Of a DNA stretch of 64,000 nucleotides, positions 54,816 through 63,844 are shown in pieces (positions within the stretch are counted from its first letter, which is position 1; every line of letters begins with the position of its first letter). The notes beneath the pieces were generated by a model, which did not search any database, was not told where the DNA came from, and saw only the letters and a program-made list of their open reading frames with translations. This DNA is from Clostridia bacterium (GTDB lineage Bacteria; Bacillota; Clostridia; TANB77; CAG-508), in assembly GCA_017515985.1 (NCBI GenBank), contig JAFWDV010000009.1, positions 110,832-174,831 of the forward strand, given 5' to 3'. A program made the translations under genes and the position numbers.

Positions 54816-57206
54816 ATGAAAAATAAAAATGAATTAAATTATAAAAGTTTAAAGGCTTTTTGTGATCCATCCGTATTTGATTTTGAAACTACAGATGAAT
54901 TAACAAATATTGAAACAGGAATCGGACAAGATCGAGGCATAAAAGCCCTAGAATTTGGTCTAAACGTTGATATAAAAGGATATAACCTATATCTTGAAGG
55001 ACCAAGTGGCGTTGGTAAAACGATGTATACTAAACATTATTTAGATAAAATATCAAAAAAGAAAAAAACCCCATGTGATTGGTGCTATATCTACAATTTT
55101 GAAAATCCAAACGAACCAATAGCAGTTCCTCTACATGCTGGCCAAGGAAAAGAATTCAGGGACTACATGGAAGCATTCATAAAAGATATTAGAATCGACT
55201 TAAAAAATACCTTTAACAATGATGATTTTGAAAAAGAAAAAACGCTAATTACACAAGCCTACGAAGAAAAAAAGATTGCTTTAATGGAAAAGCTAAATAA
55301 AAAATCAGAAAAATATGGTTTTCAGGTAAAATCAGCACAAAATGGTATTTATATGATGCCTATTATAGATGGAAAAACTATAGAGCAAGAAGAATTTGAA
55401 AAGTTGGATGATGAAACAAAACAAAACTTTGAGGATAACTCAAATATTGTTCAAGAGCAAATTTTACAAGTAATAAGTGAAATAAAAAATATCGAAAGAG
55501 AGTCACAAAAAAAGCTATCTGAATGGCAATCAAATGTTGCATTATTAACAATAAATGCACATGTTAATTATATCCGCTCAAAATTCAAGCGTAATAAAAA
55601 AATTGGTAACTTTTTAGAAAGTATCAAGAAAGATATATTAAAAAATATCGATGCTTTTTTAGCTGATCAAAGTCCAGAAAATATGGTGCCTCCTGTTCCA
55701 GGACCAAGACCTGAGCCACCAAAGCCATGGCAAAATTATCGTGTAAATCTATTCATTGATAACAGTAATAGCGAAGGTGCTCCTGTAGTGATGGATTCAG
55801 ATTACTCATATCATAATTTATTTGGAAAATTGGAATATGAGAACTACTTTGGCTCATTAAAAACGGATTATATGATGTTAAAACCTGGTCTTTTACATCA
55901 TGCAAATGGCGGATATATCATTTTCCAAGCACATGATTTATTAGAGAACGCTATATGTTATGAGACTTTAAAGAAATCTCTAAGACAAAAACAATTATTA
56001 ATTGAAAACACCGCAGATCCAAGATCTGCTATGGTTTTGATTTCTTTAAAACCTGAGCCTATACCTCTTGATATAAAAGTAATCATAATTGGAAATGAAG
56101 AAATTTATCAAACACTTTCAACAGTGGATCCAGACTTCAGCAAACTATTTAAAATAAAAGTTGAGTTTGAAGATTCATCAGAAAACAACATAGAAAATAT
56201 GAATAAAATAGCAAAATTCATTCACGGATTTTGTGCACAAGAAGAGCTTCCACCATTTAATGCAGCAGCTGTTGCAAAGATAATGGAATATTCTTCTCGA
56301 TTGGCAGATAGTCAAGAAAAGCTATCAACCAGATTTAATGATTTATCACAAATAATTGCAGAAGCATCTACATGGGCTACAATGGATAAAGAAAAAATAG
56401 TAACCGCAAATTACGTAGATTTGGCTCTACATGAAAGAATAAACAGAGTAAAAAAATATGACTCAATGTACACTGAAATGATAAAACAAAATACTCTATT
56501 AATAGATACATCTGGAACTAAAATTGGACAAATAAATGGCCTAACGGTTATGAATATTGGAGATTATAGTTTTGGAAAGCCTGTAAAAATAACAGCTAAC
56601 ACGTATACAGGAAAAACAGGAATTATAAATATCGAAAGAGAAGTTGATTTATCAGGTTCAACACATTCAAAAGGTGTTTATATTTTAGGTGGATACTTAG
56701 GTGAAAAATTTGCACAAGATATTCCTCTATCACTAACAGCAAGTGTATGTTTCGAACAGTTATATAACGGAGTTGACGGAGATAGTGCTTCAAGTACAGA
56801 GCTTTATGCAATTTTATCAAGCTTATCAGGTATTCCAATAAATCAAAGTTTCGCAGTTACAGGATCTGTAAACCAAAAAGGAGAAATTCAGCCTATCGGC
56901 GGAGTTAATGAAAAAATAGAAGGATTCTTCCAAATATGCAAAATGCGTGGTCTTGACGGAAAACATTCAGTTATGATACCAATTCAAAATACTAAAAACT
57001 TAAACTTATCTGATGAAGTAATACAAGCTGTAAAAGATGGAAAATTCCATATATATGCCATCAGCACAATAGATGAAGGAATTGAACTTTTGACTGGAGT
57101 TCCAGCTGGAAAAAGAGACAAAAACGGAAAATTCCCTGCTGGTACAGTAAATCATTTAGCATATGAAAAATTAAAGAAATTTGCAACAATAAAAACTAAA
57201 GATTAA
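54816..57206 (+). CDS. Lon-like ATP-dependent protease (LonB-type AAA protein)
   Basis: The 796-residue protein has an N-terminal AAA-like module with Walker A GPSGVGKTMYTKHY near residue 68, a long insertion with helical coils (about 130-300), then a second ATPase part and the C-terminal Lon protease domain. The proteolytic Ser is in DGDSASSTELYAIL and the Lys in GGVNEKIEGFF. The family (COG1067) differs from classical LonA by lacking the LAN domain. It degrades misfolded proteins, probably in the cytosol. A GGAGGAACAA site precedes the ATG. It follows the rimI gene by 22 bp and ends at a dispersed-repeat hairpin. Confidence 0.92.
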   Translation: MKNKNELNYKSLKAFCDPSVFDFETTDELTNIETGIGQDRGIKALEFGLNVDIKGYNLYLEGPSGVGKTMYTKHYLDKISKKKKTPCDWCYIYNFENPNEPIAVPLHAGQGKEFRDYMEAFIKDIRIDLKNTFNNDDFEKEKTLITQAYEEKKIALMEKLNKKSEKYGFQVKSAQNGIYMMPIIDGKTIEQEEFEKLDDETKQNFEDNSNIVQEQILQVISEIKNIERESQKKLSEWQSNVALLTINAHVNYIRSKFKRNKKIGNFLESIKKDILKNIDAFLADQSPENMVPPVPGPRPEPPKPWQNYRVNLFIDNSNSEGAPVVMDSDYSYHNLFGKLEYENYFGSLKTDYMMLKPGLLHHANGGYIIFQAHDLLENAICYETLKKSLRQKQLLIENTADPRSAMVLISLKPEPIPLDIKVIIIGNEEIYQTLSTVDPDFSKLFKIKVEFEDSSENNIENMNKIAKFIHGFCAQEELPPFNAAAVAKIMEYSSRLADSQEKLSTRFNDLSQIIAEASTWATMDKEKIVTANYVDLALHERINRVKKYDSMYTEMIKQNTLLIDTSGTKIGQINGLTVMNIGDYSFGKPVKITANTYTGKTGIINIEREVDLSGSTHSKGVYILGGYLGEKFAQDIPLSLTASVCFEQLYNGVDGDSASSTELYAILSSLSGIPINQSFAVTGSVNQKGEIQPIGGVNEKIEGFFQICKMRGLDGKHSVMIPIQNTKNLNLSDEVIQAVKDGKFHIYAISTIDEGIELLTGVPAGKRDKNGKFPAGTVNHLAYEKLKKFATIKTKD

Positions 57207-57210
57207 AAAA

Positions 57211-57258
57211 AGAGACGGACTTATTTTAGTAAATACTAAAAAATGAGTCCGTCCCCTT
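57211..57258. repeat. GGGACGGA-core dispersed repeat, copy 6 (long hairpin)
   Basis: GAGACGGACTTATTTTAGT pairs with ACTAAAAAATGAGTCCGTC across a 4-base loop, with few mismatches. It sits between the convergent Lon-like and flavoprotein genes and is followed by T-runs, so it likely terminates both. Confidence 0.85.
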
Positions 57259-57269
57259 TTTTCCTTTTT

Positions 57270-58697
57270 TTAAATTCTTTCAGCTAGTATTCTTGCCATC
57301 TGGACACCTGAGCAAGATGCCATCATAAGACCTCTTGTCATTCCTCCACCATCACCTATAGAATATAATCCCTTAACACTAGATTCAAAATTTTCATCAA
57401 TATCAAGTTTATTACTATAGAATTTTATCTCTGGAGCGTATAATAAATTATCTGGATTTGCAAACCCTTCCACAATTTTATCCATTTCTCTTATAAATTG
57501 TAAAATATCTGTCATTGTTCTATATCCAATAGCAAATGTTATATCCCCTGGAATTGCTGATTTTAGAGTTGGAACAACACTATTTTGGTCAAGTTCATCC
57601 TGCCACGTTCTCTTTCCTCTGTATATATCTCCAAGTCTTTGTACAACAACATTTCCTTGCCCTAATTCATTTAAATTCTTTGCCACATTTCTACCATAAT
57701 CTATTGGCTTATTAAATGGATATGTAAAGTTATGAGAAACAAGTATTGCTAAATTTGTATTTGTGCTTTTTCTATCTTTGTATGAATGCCCATTTACCAA
57801 AGTCAAATTATTATCATAAACTTCAGAAGAAACAAACCCACTTGGATTTTGGCAGAAAGTTCTAACCTTATCTTTAAATGGATATGGTCTTCCAATAAAC
57901 TTTCCCTCATACATATATGTGTTTATTTCTTTCATTACACTATCTGGCAATTCATATCTAACACCAATATCTACGCAACCAGATTTAGTTTCAATGTTAT
58001 GTTTATCACACATATCAGAAAGCCAATTTGCTCCCTTTCTTCCAACAGCAATTACAACATTATCAGAATACACTTTTGATTCACTTTTTTCTTTGTTATC
58101 AACTATTACTGCACCTTTTATTTTATTGTCTTCGATTATCAAATCTTTAACATCAGTTTCAAACTTCATATTTATTCCATTATCAATAAGATAATCTTCA
58201 AGCTTTTTATATAGTTCATGAGCTTTTTCAGTTCCAAGGTGCCTAATAGGAATATTTATCAGATTAATTCCTTGTTTCTTTGACTTTTCTTTAATCTTAG
58301 AAACTTGCTCTTTATAATTAACACCTTCTAATTTTTTATCTGCTCCAAATTTTAAATAAATCTTATCAGTATAGTCTATTAATTTCTTAGTATTTTCAAC
58401 ACCAATATATTCATGAAGAATTCCACCCACAAAAATATCATCATCTTCCTCATTATATAAAGAAAGCTTCCCATCAGAATAAGCACCAGCTCCCGAAAAA
58501 CCGCTAGTTATATTACAAAATGGCTTGCATTTTACGCACTTTCCTGCTTTTTCAACAGGACAAATTCTGTCTTCAACTCTTTTACCTTGATCAATTAACA
58601 ATATTTTTTTAGCCTTCTTAAGTTGAATAAGTTCATATGCTAAAAATATTCCACTTGGTCCCATTCCAATTACAATCGCATCGTATGAATTCTCCAT
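57270..58697 (-). CDS. FAD-dependent dehydrogenase (COG2509 family)
   Basis: The 475-residue flavoprotein has a dinucleotide-binding start YDAIVIGMGPSGIFLAYELI and a cysteine-containing stretch RICPVEKAGKCVKCKPFCN, then TSGFSGAGAYSDGKLSL. It ends GLYSIGDGGGMTRGLMMASCS, typical of the family. COG2509 proteins are common in Clostridia and are probably oxidoreductases, but substrates are unknown. It starts with AGAGGTGTTTAT before the ATG and lies downstream of rimO by 21 bp. Confidence 0.87.
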   Translation of the reverse strand: MENSYDAIVIGMGPSGIFLAYELIQLKKAKKILLIDQGKRVEDRICPVEKAGKCVKCKPFCNITSGFSGAGAYSDGKLSLYNEEDDDIFVGGILHEYIGVENTKKLIDYTDKIYLKFGADKKLEGVNYKEQVSKIKEKSKKQGINLINIPIRHLGTEKAHELYKKLEDYLIDNGINMKFETDVKDLIIEDNKIKGAVIVDNKEKSESKVYSDNVVIAVGRKGANWLSDMCDKHNIETKSGCVDIGVRYELPDSVMKEINTYMYEGKFIGRPYPFKDKVRTFCQNPSGFVSSEVYDNNLTLVNGHSYKDRKSTNTNLAILVSHNFTYPFNKPIDYGRNVAKNLNELGQGNVVVQRLGDIYRGKRTWQDELDQNSVVPTLKSAIPGDITFAIGYRTMTDILQFIREMDKIVEGFANPDNLLYAPEIKFYSNKLDIDENFESSVKGLYSIGDGGGMTRGLMMASCSGVQMARILAERI

Positions 58698-58718
58698 ATA
58701 AACACCTCTCTTGTTTAA

Positions 58719-60026
58719 TTATATTTTCTCAGCAAATAAATCATAATCATTATAATCTGTAATTACAACTTTTACAAACTCACCTTCAAGATTATCCTCA
58801 TCACACTTGACAAAAATTACTCCGTCAATATCAGGAACATTCATATAGCTTCTTCCAATATAATATTTTCCATCAAAGCTTCGCTCTTCCAAAAGAACTT
58901 CATAAACATTTCCAATACGTGAACTTTCAATTTTTTGTGCAACCTCAGATTGAATTTTCATAATCTTATTGTATCTGCTTTTCTTAGTCATAGGATGTAC
59001 CTGCTCTTTTATCCTAGCTGCAGGAGTTCCTTCTTCCTTAGAATACGAAAAAGCTCCCATTCTGTCAAATTTAGCATCTTCAATAAAATTGTATAACTCT
59101 TCAAAATCCTCATTGCTTTCACCAGGAAAACCAACCATTACGGTTGTTCTAATAATAACATCAGGTATTTCTTTTCTAATTTTAGAAACAACATTTCTAA
59201 TGCTTTTACCATCACTTTTTCTATTCATTCTCTTTAAAACTTTATTAGATATATGTTGTATTGGAATATCAAAATAATTGCATATTTTTTTATTTCTTTT
59301 TACAACATCTATAAGTTCATCGCTAATGTTTTCTGGATATGCGTATAAAAATCTAACCCATTTTATTCCTTTAATTTTACATAGATTATCCAATAATTCT
59401 GCAAGTTTTGGCTCTCCATACAAATCAATTCCATATTTAGTTGTATCTTGTGCTATAACAATAAGCTCCTTGATACCACTCTTAACAAGTAATTTAGCTT
59501 CTTCAAGAACATCTTCCATCTTTCTACTAACATATTTTCCACGAATACCAGGGATAGCACAAAAAGTACAGTTATTATCACAACCATCACTTACTCTTAG
59601 ATATGCAAAATTTTCACCTGAGCTAACAACACGATTAAGAAAATCTAACTGACACATAGATTCATTTTTACTTTTACCAATAACCGCTTCAACTTGACTC
59701 CATAAGCTATCATACTCACTATATTTTATGTATAAATCTACTTCTGGAATCAATTTTTCAAGCTCATCTTTATATCTCTCAACCAAGCAACCCATAGCAA
59801 TTAAATACTTACATCTTGACTTTTTATATTCCGCCATTTCAAGCAATGTATTAATTGCCTCCTCCTTAGCAGACTCAATAAAACCACAAGTATTTACCAC
59901 TATAATATCAGCTTTTGATGGATCATTAACGACATTATAATTATTATTTTTAAATAAACCTATTGCCATCTCAGTATCAACCAAATTTTTACTACAACCC
60001 AGTGAGATAAAACCAACATTCATCAT
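58719..60026 (-). CDS. rimO: ribosomal protein S12 methylthiotransferase RimO
   Basis: The 435-residue radical-SAM enzyme adds a methylthio group to an Asp of ribosomal protein S12. The N-terminal UPF0004 domain begins NVGFISLGCSKNLVDTEM with its first cluster cysteines (VVNTCGFIE, IAMGCLVERY). The radical-SAM motif is SDGCDNNCTFCAIPGIRGKY. A C-terminal TRAM domain ends the protein. Length matches RimO and the C-terminal loop distinguishes it from MiaB. It lies 24 bp downstream of rng. Confidence 0.95.
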   Translation of the reverse strand: MMNVGFISLGCSKNLVDTEMAIGLFKNNNYNVVNDPSKADIIVVNTCGFIESAKEEAINTLLEMAEYKKSRCKYLIAMGCLVERYKDELEKLIPEVDLYIKYSEYDSLWSQVEAVIGKSKNESMCQLDFLNRVVSSGENFAYLRVSDGCDNNCTFCAIPGIRGKYVSRKMEDVLEEAKLLVKSGIKELIVIAQDTTKYGIDLYGEPKLAELLDNLCKIKGIKWVRFLYAYPENISDELIDVVKRNKKICNYFDIPIQHISNKVLKRMNRKSDGKSIRNVVSKIRKEIPDVIIRTTVMVGFPGESNEDFEELYNFIEDAKFDRMGAFSYSKEEGTPAARIKEQVHPMTKKSRYNKIMKIQSEVAQKIESSRIGNVYEVLLEERSFDGKYYIGRSYMNVPDIDGVIFVKCDEDNLEGEFVKVVITDYNDYDLFAEKI

Positions 60027-60050
60027 ATTTTAATCCTCTTTCATATTACT

Positions 60051-61229
60051 TTAATTACTATATAAATGCTTTCGTGTCATTTCCAATAGATGCAAAGGCG
60101 TAAAACCAACAACTTGTGTCTTTGCTCTATCCTTCTTTAGCTCTCTTTGTAGTACTTCTGTTATTCTATCTTCACTTTCTTTTTCTTCCATATCTATGTA
60201 ATCAATTATTACAATTCCGCCAATATCCCTAGCTCTCAATTGTTTTGCAATTTCAATAGAAGCCTCTTCATTAACTTTAAGCACTGTTTTTTCTAGTGTA
60301 TCGCATCCTGTAAATTTTCCAGTATTAACATCAATTGCGGTTAACGCTTCAGTTCTGTCAATTGTAATAAATCCTCCGCAATTAAGCCATATTTTTCTAT
60401 TTTGTAATTTTTCAATTTGATTCTTTACATCCTCTGAAAATACATCATCATCCTTTTTAAGCTCTAATATCTTTTCAGCCTCTGGATAATCATTCAAAAT
60501 AAAATCATAAATCTCTTTATTATTTACAACTATTTTTTCAGTATCATCAATTACACCAAGAAGAATTTTGTTTAATATTCCACCAATCTCATAAATTTTA
60601 GCAGGATATTTTCCTTCTTTCATAATCTTTTCAGATTTATTTGAAATATCTTTATAAATTTCAGTTAGCAAATTAATTTCATCAGATAGACATTTTTCAG
60701 ATTTTCCGCTGGCAGCTGTCCTAAGAACATATCCATAATTACTATTTTTATAAGAATTGATGATACTTTTCAATCTATCGATTTCAGATTTATCCTCTAT
60801 CTTACTTGAAACCGTAATAAAATCTGAATTTGGTATTAAAGCCATATATTTACCAGGAATATTCAAATTAGTTGAAACCCTTGCTCCCTTTGTTTCAATT
60901 TTATCTTTCTTTATTTGAACAATAATAGGCATTCCAACTTTAACGTACTTTTTGATATCATTTTGACTTAGCTTTTCATTTTTATTACCAGTAATATTGC
61001 TAGCCTTTGGGAGAACATCTTTTACATGCAAAAAAGCATTCTTTTCTTCACCAATATCCACAAATGCAGCTTGCATACCTGGCAAAACACTAACAACTTT
61101 TCCAATATAAATATTACCTTCAACAGTCCTATTGTCATAAAACTCTTGATATTGTTCAACTACCTTACCATTCTCTAAAATCGCAATATTACTTTTTTCA
61201 TTGTCATTATTAATTATAACTTCCTTCAT
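60051..61229 (-). CDS. rng: ribonuclease G/E family protein without Zn-link cysteines
   Basis: The 392-residue protein has an N-terminal S1 RNA-binding domain (NIYIGKVVSVLPGMQAAFVD, ~35-110) and the RNase E/G catalytic core with TRTEALTAIDVNTGKFTG and GGIVIIDYIDME, whose Asp residues bind Mg2+. It ends LLEMTRKHLYSN. The CxxC Zn-link segment that follows this point in RNase E/G is absent, so the protein is shorter than usual. Start is uncertain: ATG 61229 has GGAGG four bases before it, while the first ATG at 61259 overlaps pth. Confidence 0.88.
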   Translation of the reverse strand: MKEVIINNDNEKSNIAILENGKVVEQYQEFYDNRTVEGNIYIGKVVSVLPGMQAAFVDIGEEKNAFLHVKDVLPKASNITGNKNEKLSQNDIKKYVKVGMPIIVQIKKDKIETKGARVSTNLNIPGKYMALIPNSDFITVSSKIEDKSEIDRLKSIINSYKNSNYGYVLRTAASGKSEKCLSDEINLLTEIYKDISNKSEKIMKEGKYPAKIYEIGGILNKILLGVIDDTEKIVVNNKEIYDFILNDYPEAEKILELKKDDDVFSEDVKNQIEKLQNRKIWLNCGGFITIDRTEALTAIDVNTGKFTGCDTLEKTVLKVNEEASIEIAKQLRARDIGGIVIIDYIDMEEKESEDRITEVLQRELKKDRAKTQVVGFTPLHLLEMTRKHLYSN

Positions 61230-61251
61230 ATGACCTCCATATTTAGATGCA

Positions 61252-61812
61252 TTAAACATTATATTTATTCATTGCACTATCGATTCCATATTTAACAATA
61301 TGGCTAACAGCATCGGCTGCTTTATCTATTCCATCCAATAAAACTTCGTAATCCTCATCTTTAACGTGTCCAATTACGTAATTAACCAAGTCATCTTTAA
61401 ATTCCGGCTGTCCAATACCAACCCTTATTCTTGGAAATTCTTCTGTAGCTAATCTAGAAACAACAGATTTCATACCATTATGCGTACCAGGACCACCTTT
61501 AGCTCTAACTCTAATTTTTCCAGGCTCTGTATCAATGTCATCATAAACCACAATAAGATTATTAAGATTGATTTTATAGAAATTAACACATTCTGCCACA
61601 CTATCCCCACTTAAATTCATAAATGTTTGTGGTTTAAGTAGTATAACCTTTTCTCCACCAATCTCACCCATTCCAAATAAACCTTTAAATTGATCTTTTG
61701 AAACTGCTATTTTATATTTATCAGCTAATTTATTTACGACATCCACACCCATATTATGCCTTGTCCTTGCATAATCAGCTTCTGGATTTCCAAGTCCAAC
61801 TATAAGATACAT
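61252..61812 (-). CDS. pth: peptidyl-tRNA hydrolase
   Basis: This 186-residue enzyme releases peptides from stalled peptidyl-tRNA. The catalytic His is in YARTRHNMGVDVVN. Other matches are LLKPQTFMNLSGDSVAE, VVYDDIDTEPGKIRVRAKGG and GTHNGMKSVVSRL. Full length. The ATG has GGAGGAAATTTTT upstream. It is upstream of rng; its stop codon lies a little way upstream of the preferred rng start, and inside the longer rng frame. Confidence 0.97.
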   Translation of the reverse strand: MYLIVGLGNPEADYARTRHNMGVDVVNKLADKYKIAVSKDQFKGLFGMGEIGGEKVILLKPQTFMNLSGDSVAECVNFYKINLNNLIVVYDDIDTEPGKIRVRAKGGPGTHNGMKSVVSRLATEEFPRIRVGIGQPEFKDDLVNYVIGHVKDEDYEVLLDGIDKAADAVSHIVKYGIDSAMNKYNV

Positions 61813-61834
61813 AAAAATTTCCTCCTTTGAATTT

Positions 61835-61953
61835 TAGGGCGAAATTTTGGGGACGGAGCAAAAAATTTTTAATAATATCTATTAATATTTGCTCTTATTA
61901 TATAAAAAAACGGTAAAATTTTTTCCTCCGTCCCCAAAATTTCTTCGGCCCTA
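61835..61953. repeat. GGGACGGA-core dispersed repeat, copy 7 (long flanking arms)
   Basis: Two arms of about 35 bases (TAGGGC, AAATTTTGGGGACGGAG and their near-complements) flank a 50-bp AT-rich centre in the 138-bp gap between truB and pth. The full hairpin would be the largest copy in the window. Confidence 0.85.
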
Positions 61954-62823
61954 TTTTAAGATTACATCGCGTTTTATTTTATTATCAAACACAATTCCAC
62001 TACCTATGAATTCATTCTTAAAATATGCTCTACATATTCCATCCTGGCAATTACATCCAACTTTTACGCCGTTAAGAAATCTATCTAGCTCATTTTGCTC
62101 TTTAATTTCCACACTTGGATAATTGAGCAACAAATCCTCTAATCCAACTATATTGCTTTTTAGCCATTCTTCATTGTTTTTATTATTTTCAACATCAAAA
62201 ATATCCACAGCACTACTTATATCAAAACTGCCAACTTTAAGACGTTGTAATTCTTCCATATATCCAACAGTTCCAAGCTTTTCAGAGATATCCTCACATA
62301 AAGTTCTAATATAAGTCCCCTTAGAGCAGTGAACCTTAAAAGTAATAGTACTATTATCCTGCTCATAATTAACTAGGTTAATCTCATATATTTCTATTTC
62401 CCTTTTAGGAATTTCAACCTCTTCACCTTTTCTTGCATACTCGTATAGTTTTTTTCCGTTAACCTTTATCGCAGAATATATCGGCGGAGTTTGAACCTGC
62501 TTACCAACAAACTGCTTTAATGTATCGTCAATAAATCCTTCTGAATGCAACTTAACTGGTCTTGTTTCAATTACTTCCCCCTCTGTATCTGCCGTAGATG
62601 TTTTTTCTCCTAACTTAATAGTTGCACAATAAATTTTATCATGATTAATTAAATACTTCGAAAATTTTGTACCATTGCCCAGCAATAAAGGTAGTACACC
62701 TGTTGCATTTGGATCTAAAGTGCCTGTGTGTCCTACCTTACAATTTAAAACATGCTTTATTTTATTTACAACATCATTAGAGGTAATTCCCTTAGGCTTA
62801 TTTACAATAAGAATTCCATCCAT
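61951..62823 (-). CDS. truB: tRNA pseudouridine-55 synthase TruB
   Basis: The 290-residue enzyme makes pseudouridine 55 in the T loop of tRNA. It begins MDGILIVNKPKGITSNDVVN and contains KVGHTGTLDPNATGVLPLLL with the catalytic Asp. The usual YSAIKVNGKKLYEYARKGEE and VHCSKGTYIRTLCEDI are present. Its C-terminal PUA-like part is short. It lies 9 bp downstream of nrnA in the rbfA-nrnA-truB order that is standard in Firmicutes. Confidence 0.96.
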   Translation of the reverse strand: MDGILIVNKPKGITSNDVVNKIKHVLNCKVGHTGTLDPNATGVLPLLLGNGTKFSKYLINHDKIYCATIKLGEKTSTADTEGEVIETRPVKLHSEGFIDDTLKQFVGKQVQTPPIYSAIKVNGKKLYEYARKGEEVEIPKREIEIYEINLVNYEQDNSTITFKVHCSKGTYIRTLCEDISEKLGTVGYMEELQRLKVGSFDISSAVDIFDVENNKNNEEWLKSNIVGLEDLLLNYPSVEIKEQNELDRFLNGVKVGCNCQDGICRAYFKNEFIGSGIVFDNKIKRDVILK

Positions 62824-62832
62824 ATATTACTC

Positions 62833-63789
62833 CTATAAATAATGTCTTACTTCACTAAGTACTTTTTCTTTTACCGCTTCTAAACTTTCATTTATTGAAA
62901 AACCTGCTGCTTTAGGATGGCCACCGCCACCATATAGAAGTGCAATGTCATCTACATCTACTTTTTCGTTAGATCTTAAAGATACTTTCAACCCTTTACC
63001 TTTAACAGCTCTAACAAAAATAGAAACCTCAACACCTTCGATATCTCTACCTATATCTACAATTCCTTCATGATCTCCATATGTATTACCAAATTTTTCA
63101 TAATCCTCAAGAGTTACATATGTAAAAGCAATTTTTCCATCATCTAGTAATTCTAATCTTTCGTTTGCAACCCTTGCAAGTTCAAATGCAGATCTTGTTT
63201 TAACCTGTAAAACTTTTCTGTATGTTTCAGAAACATTTACACCTTTATTTAGTAGTCCAGCAACAAATTCAAAAGTTTCAGCAGTTACTCCTTGATATTT
63301 GAAACCACCAGTATCAGTTATAATACCAACCAATAAACAAGTTCCAATTTCTTTATCTATAGCCATATTGAAGCTATTTAAAACTACAATCATAACCTCA
63401 CTACAAGCAGGAGCATTTGGATTTACAAAGTTCAAATCTCCATACATAGTATTAGTACCATGATGGTCAATAACTACAGTAGATTCTGCACCTTCAAAAT
63501 ACTTTCTTCCTCCATTAAGCATCTCTAGTGATGCACAATCGATAGCTATAGCTAAATCATAATTGTCAATATCTGTCTCTTTTTTTATTTCTCCAGCATT
63601 AGGTAAGAACATAAATGTTTTTGGACATTCTGGAATTATTAAATCTATATTATTCTTACCATATGCTTTCAAAGAGTTGTATAAAGCTAAGCTCGTTCCA
63701 ACAGCATCACCATCTGGATTTTCATGCGTCAAAATAACTATCGAATTAGCATTATTTATCTCTTCTAAAATATTTTCTAGAGTTTTCAT
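62833..63789 (-). CDS. nrnA: NrnA-type DHH phosphoesterase
   Basis: The 318-residue protein has the DHH fold: HENPDGDAVGTSLALYNSL (first metal ligands), AIDCAS, VVIDHHGTNTMYG (DHH) and GITDTGGFKYQG. The DHHA1 domain ends GGGGHPKAAGFSI. NrnA degrades nanoRNA of a few nucleotides and can remove phosphate from pAp. It is cotranscribed with rbfA and truB. The ATG is preceded by AAAGGATTG at a rather long spacing. Confidence 0.94.
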   Translation of the reverse strand: MKTLENILEEINNANSIVILTHENPDGDAVGTSLALYNSLKAYGKNNIDLIIPECPKTFMFLPNAGEIKKETDIDNYDLAIAIDCASLEMLNGGRKYFEGAESTVVIDHHGTNTMYGDLNFVNPNAPACSEVMIVVLNSFNMAIDKEIGTCLLVGIITDTGGFKYQGVTAETFEFVAGLLNKGVNVSETYRKVLQVKTRSAFELARVANERLELLDDGKIAFTYVTLEDYEKFGNTYGDHEGIVDIGRDIEGVEVSIFVRAVKGKGLKVSLRSNEKVDVDDIALLYGGGGHPKAAGFSINESLEAVKEKVLSEVRHYL

Positions 63790-63844
63790 AAATTTTTTAT
63801 CAATCCTTTCTAAAAGGCCCTATTTTTTCATCTATTGGCGTATT

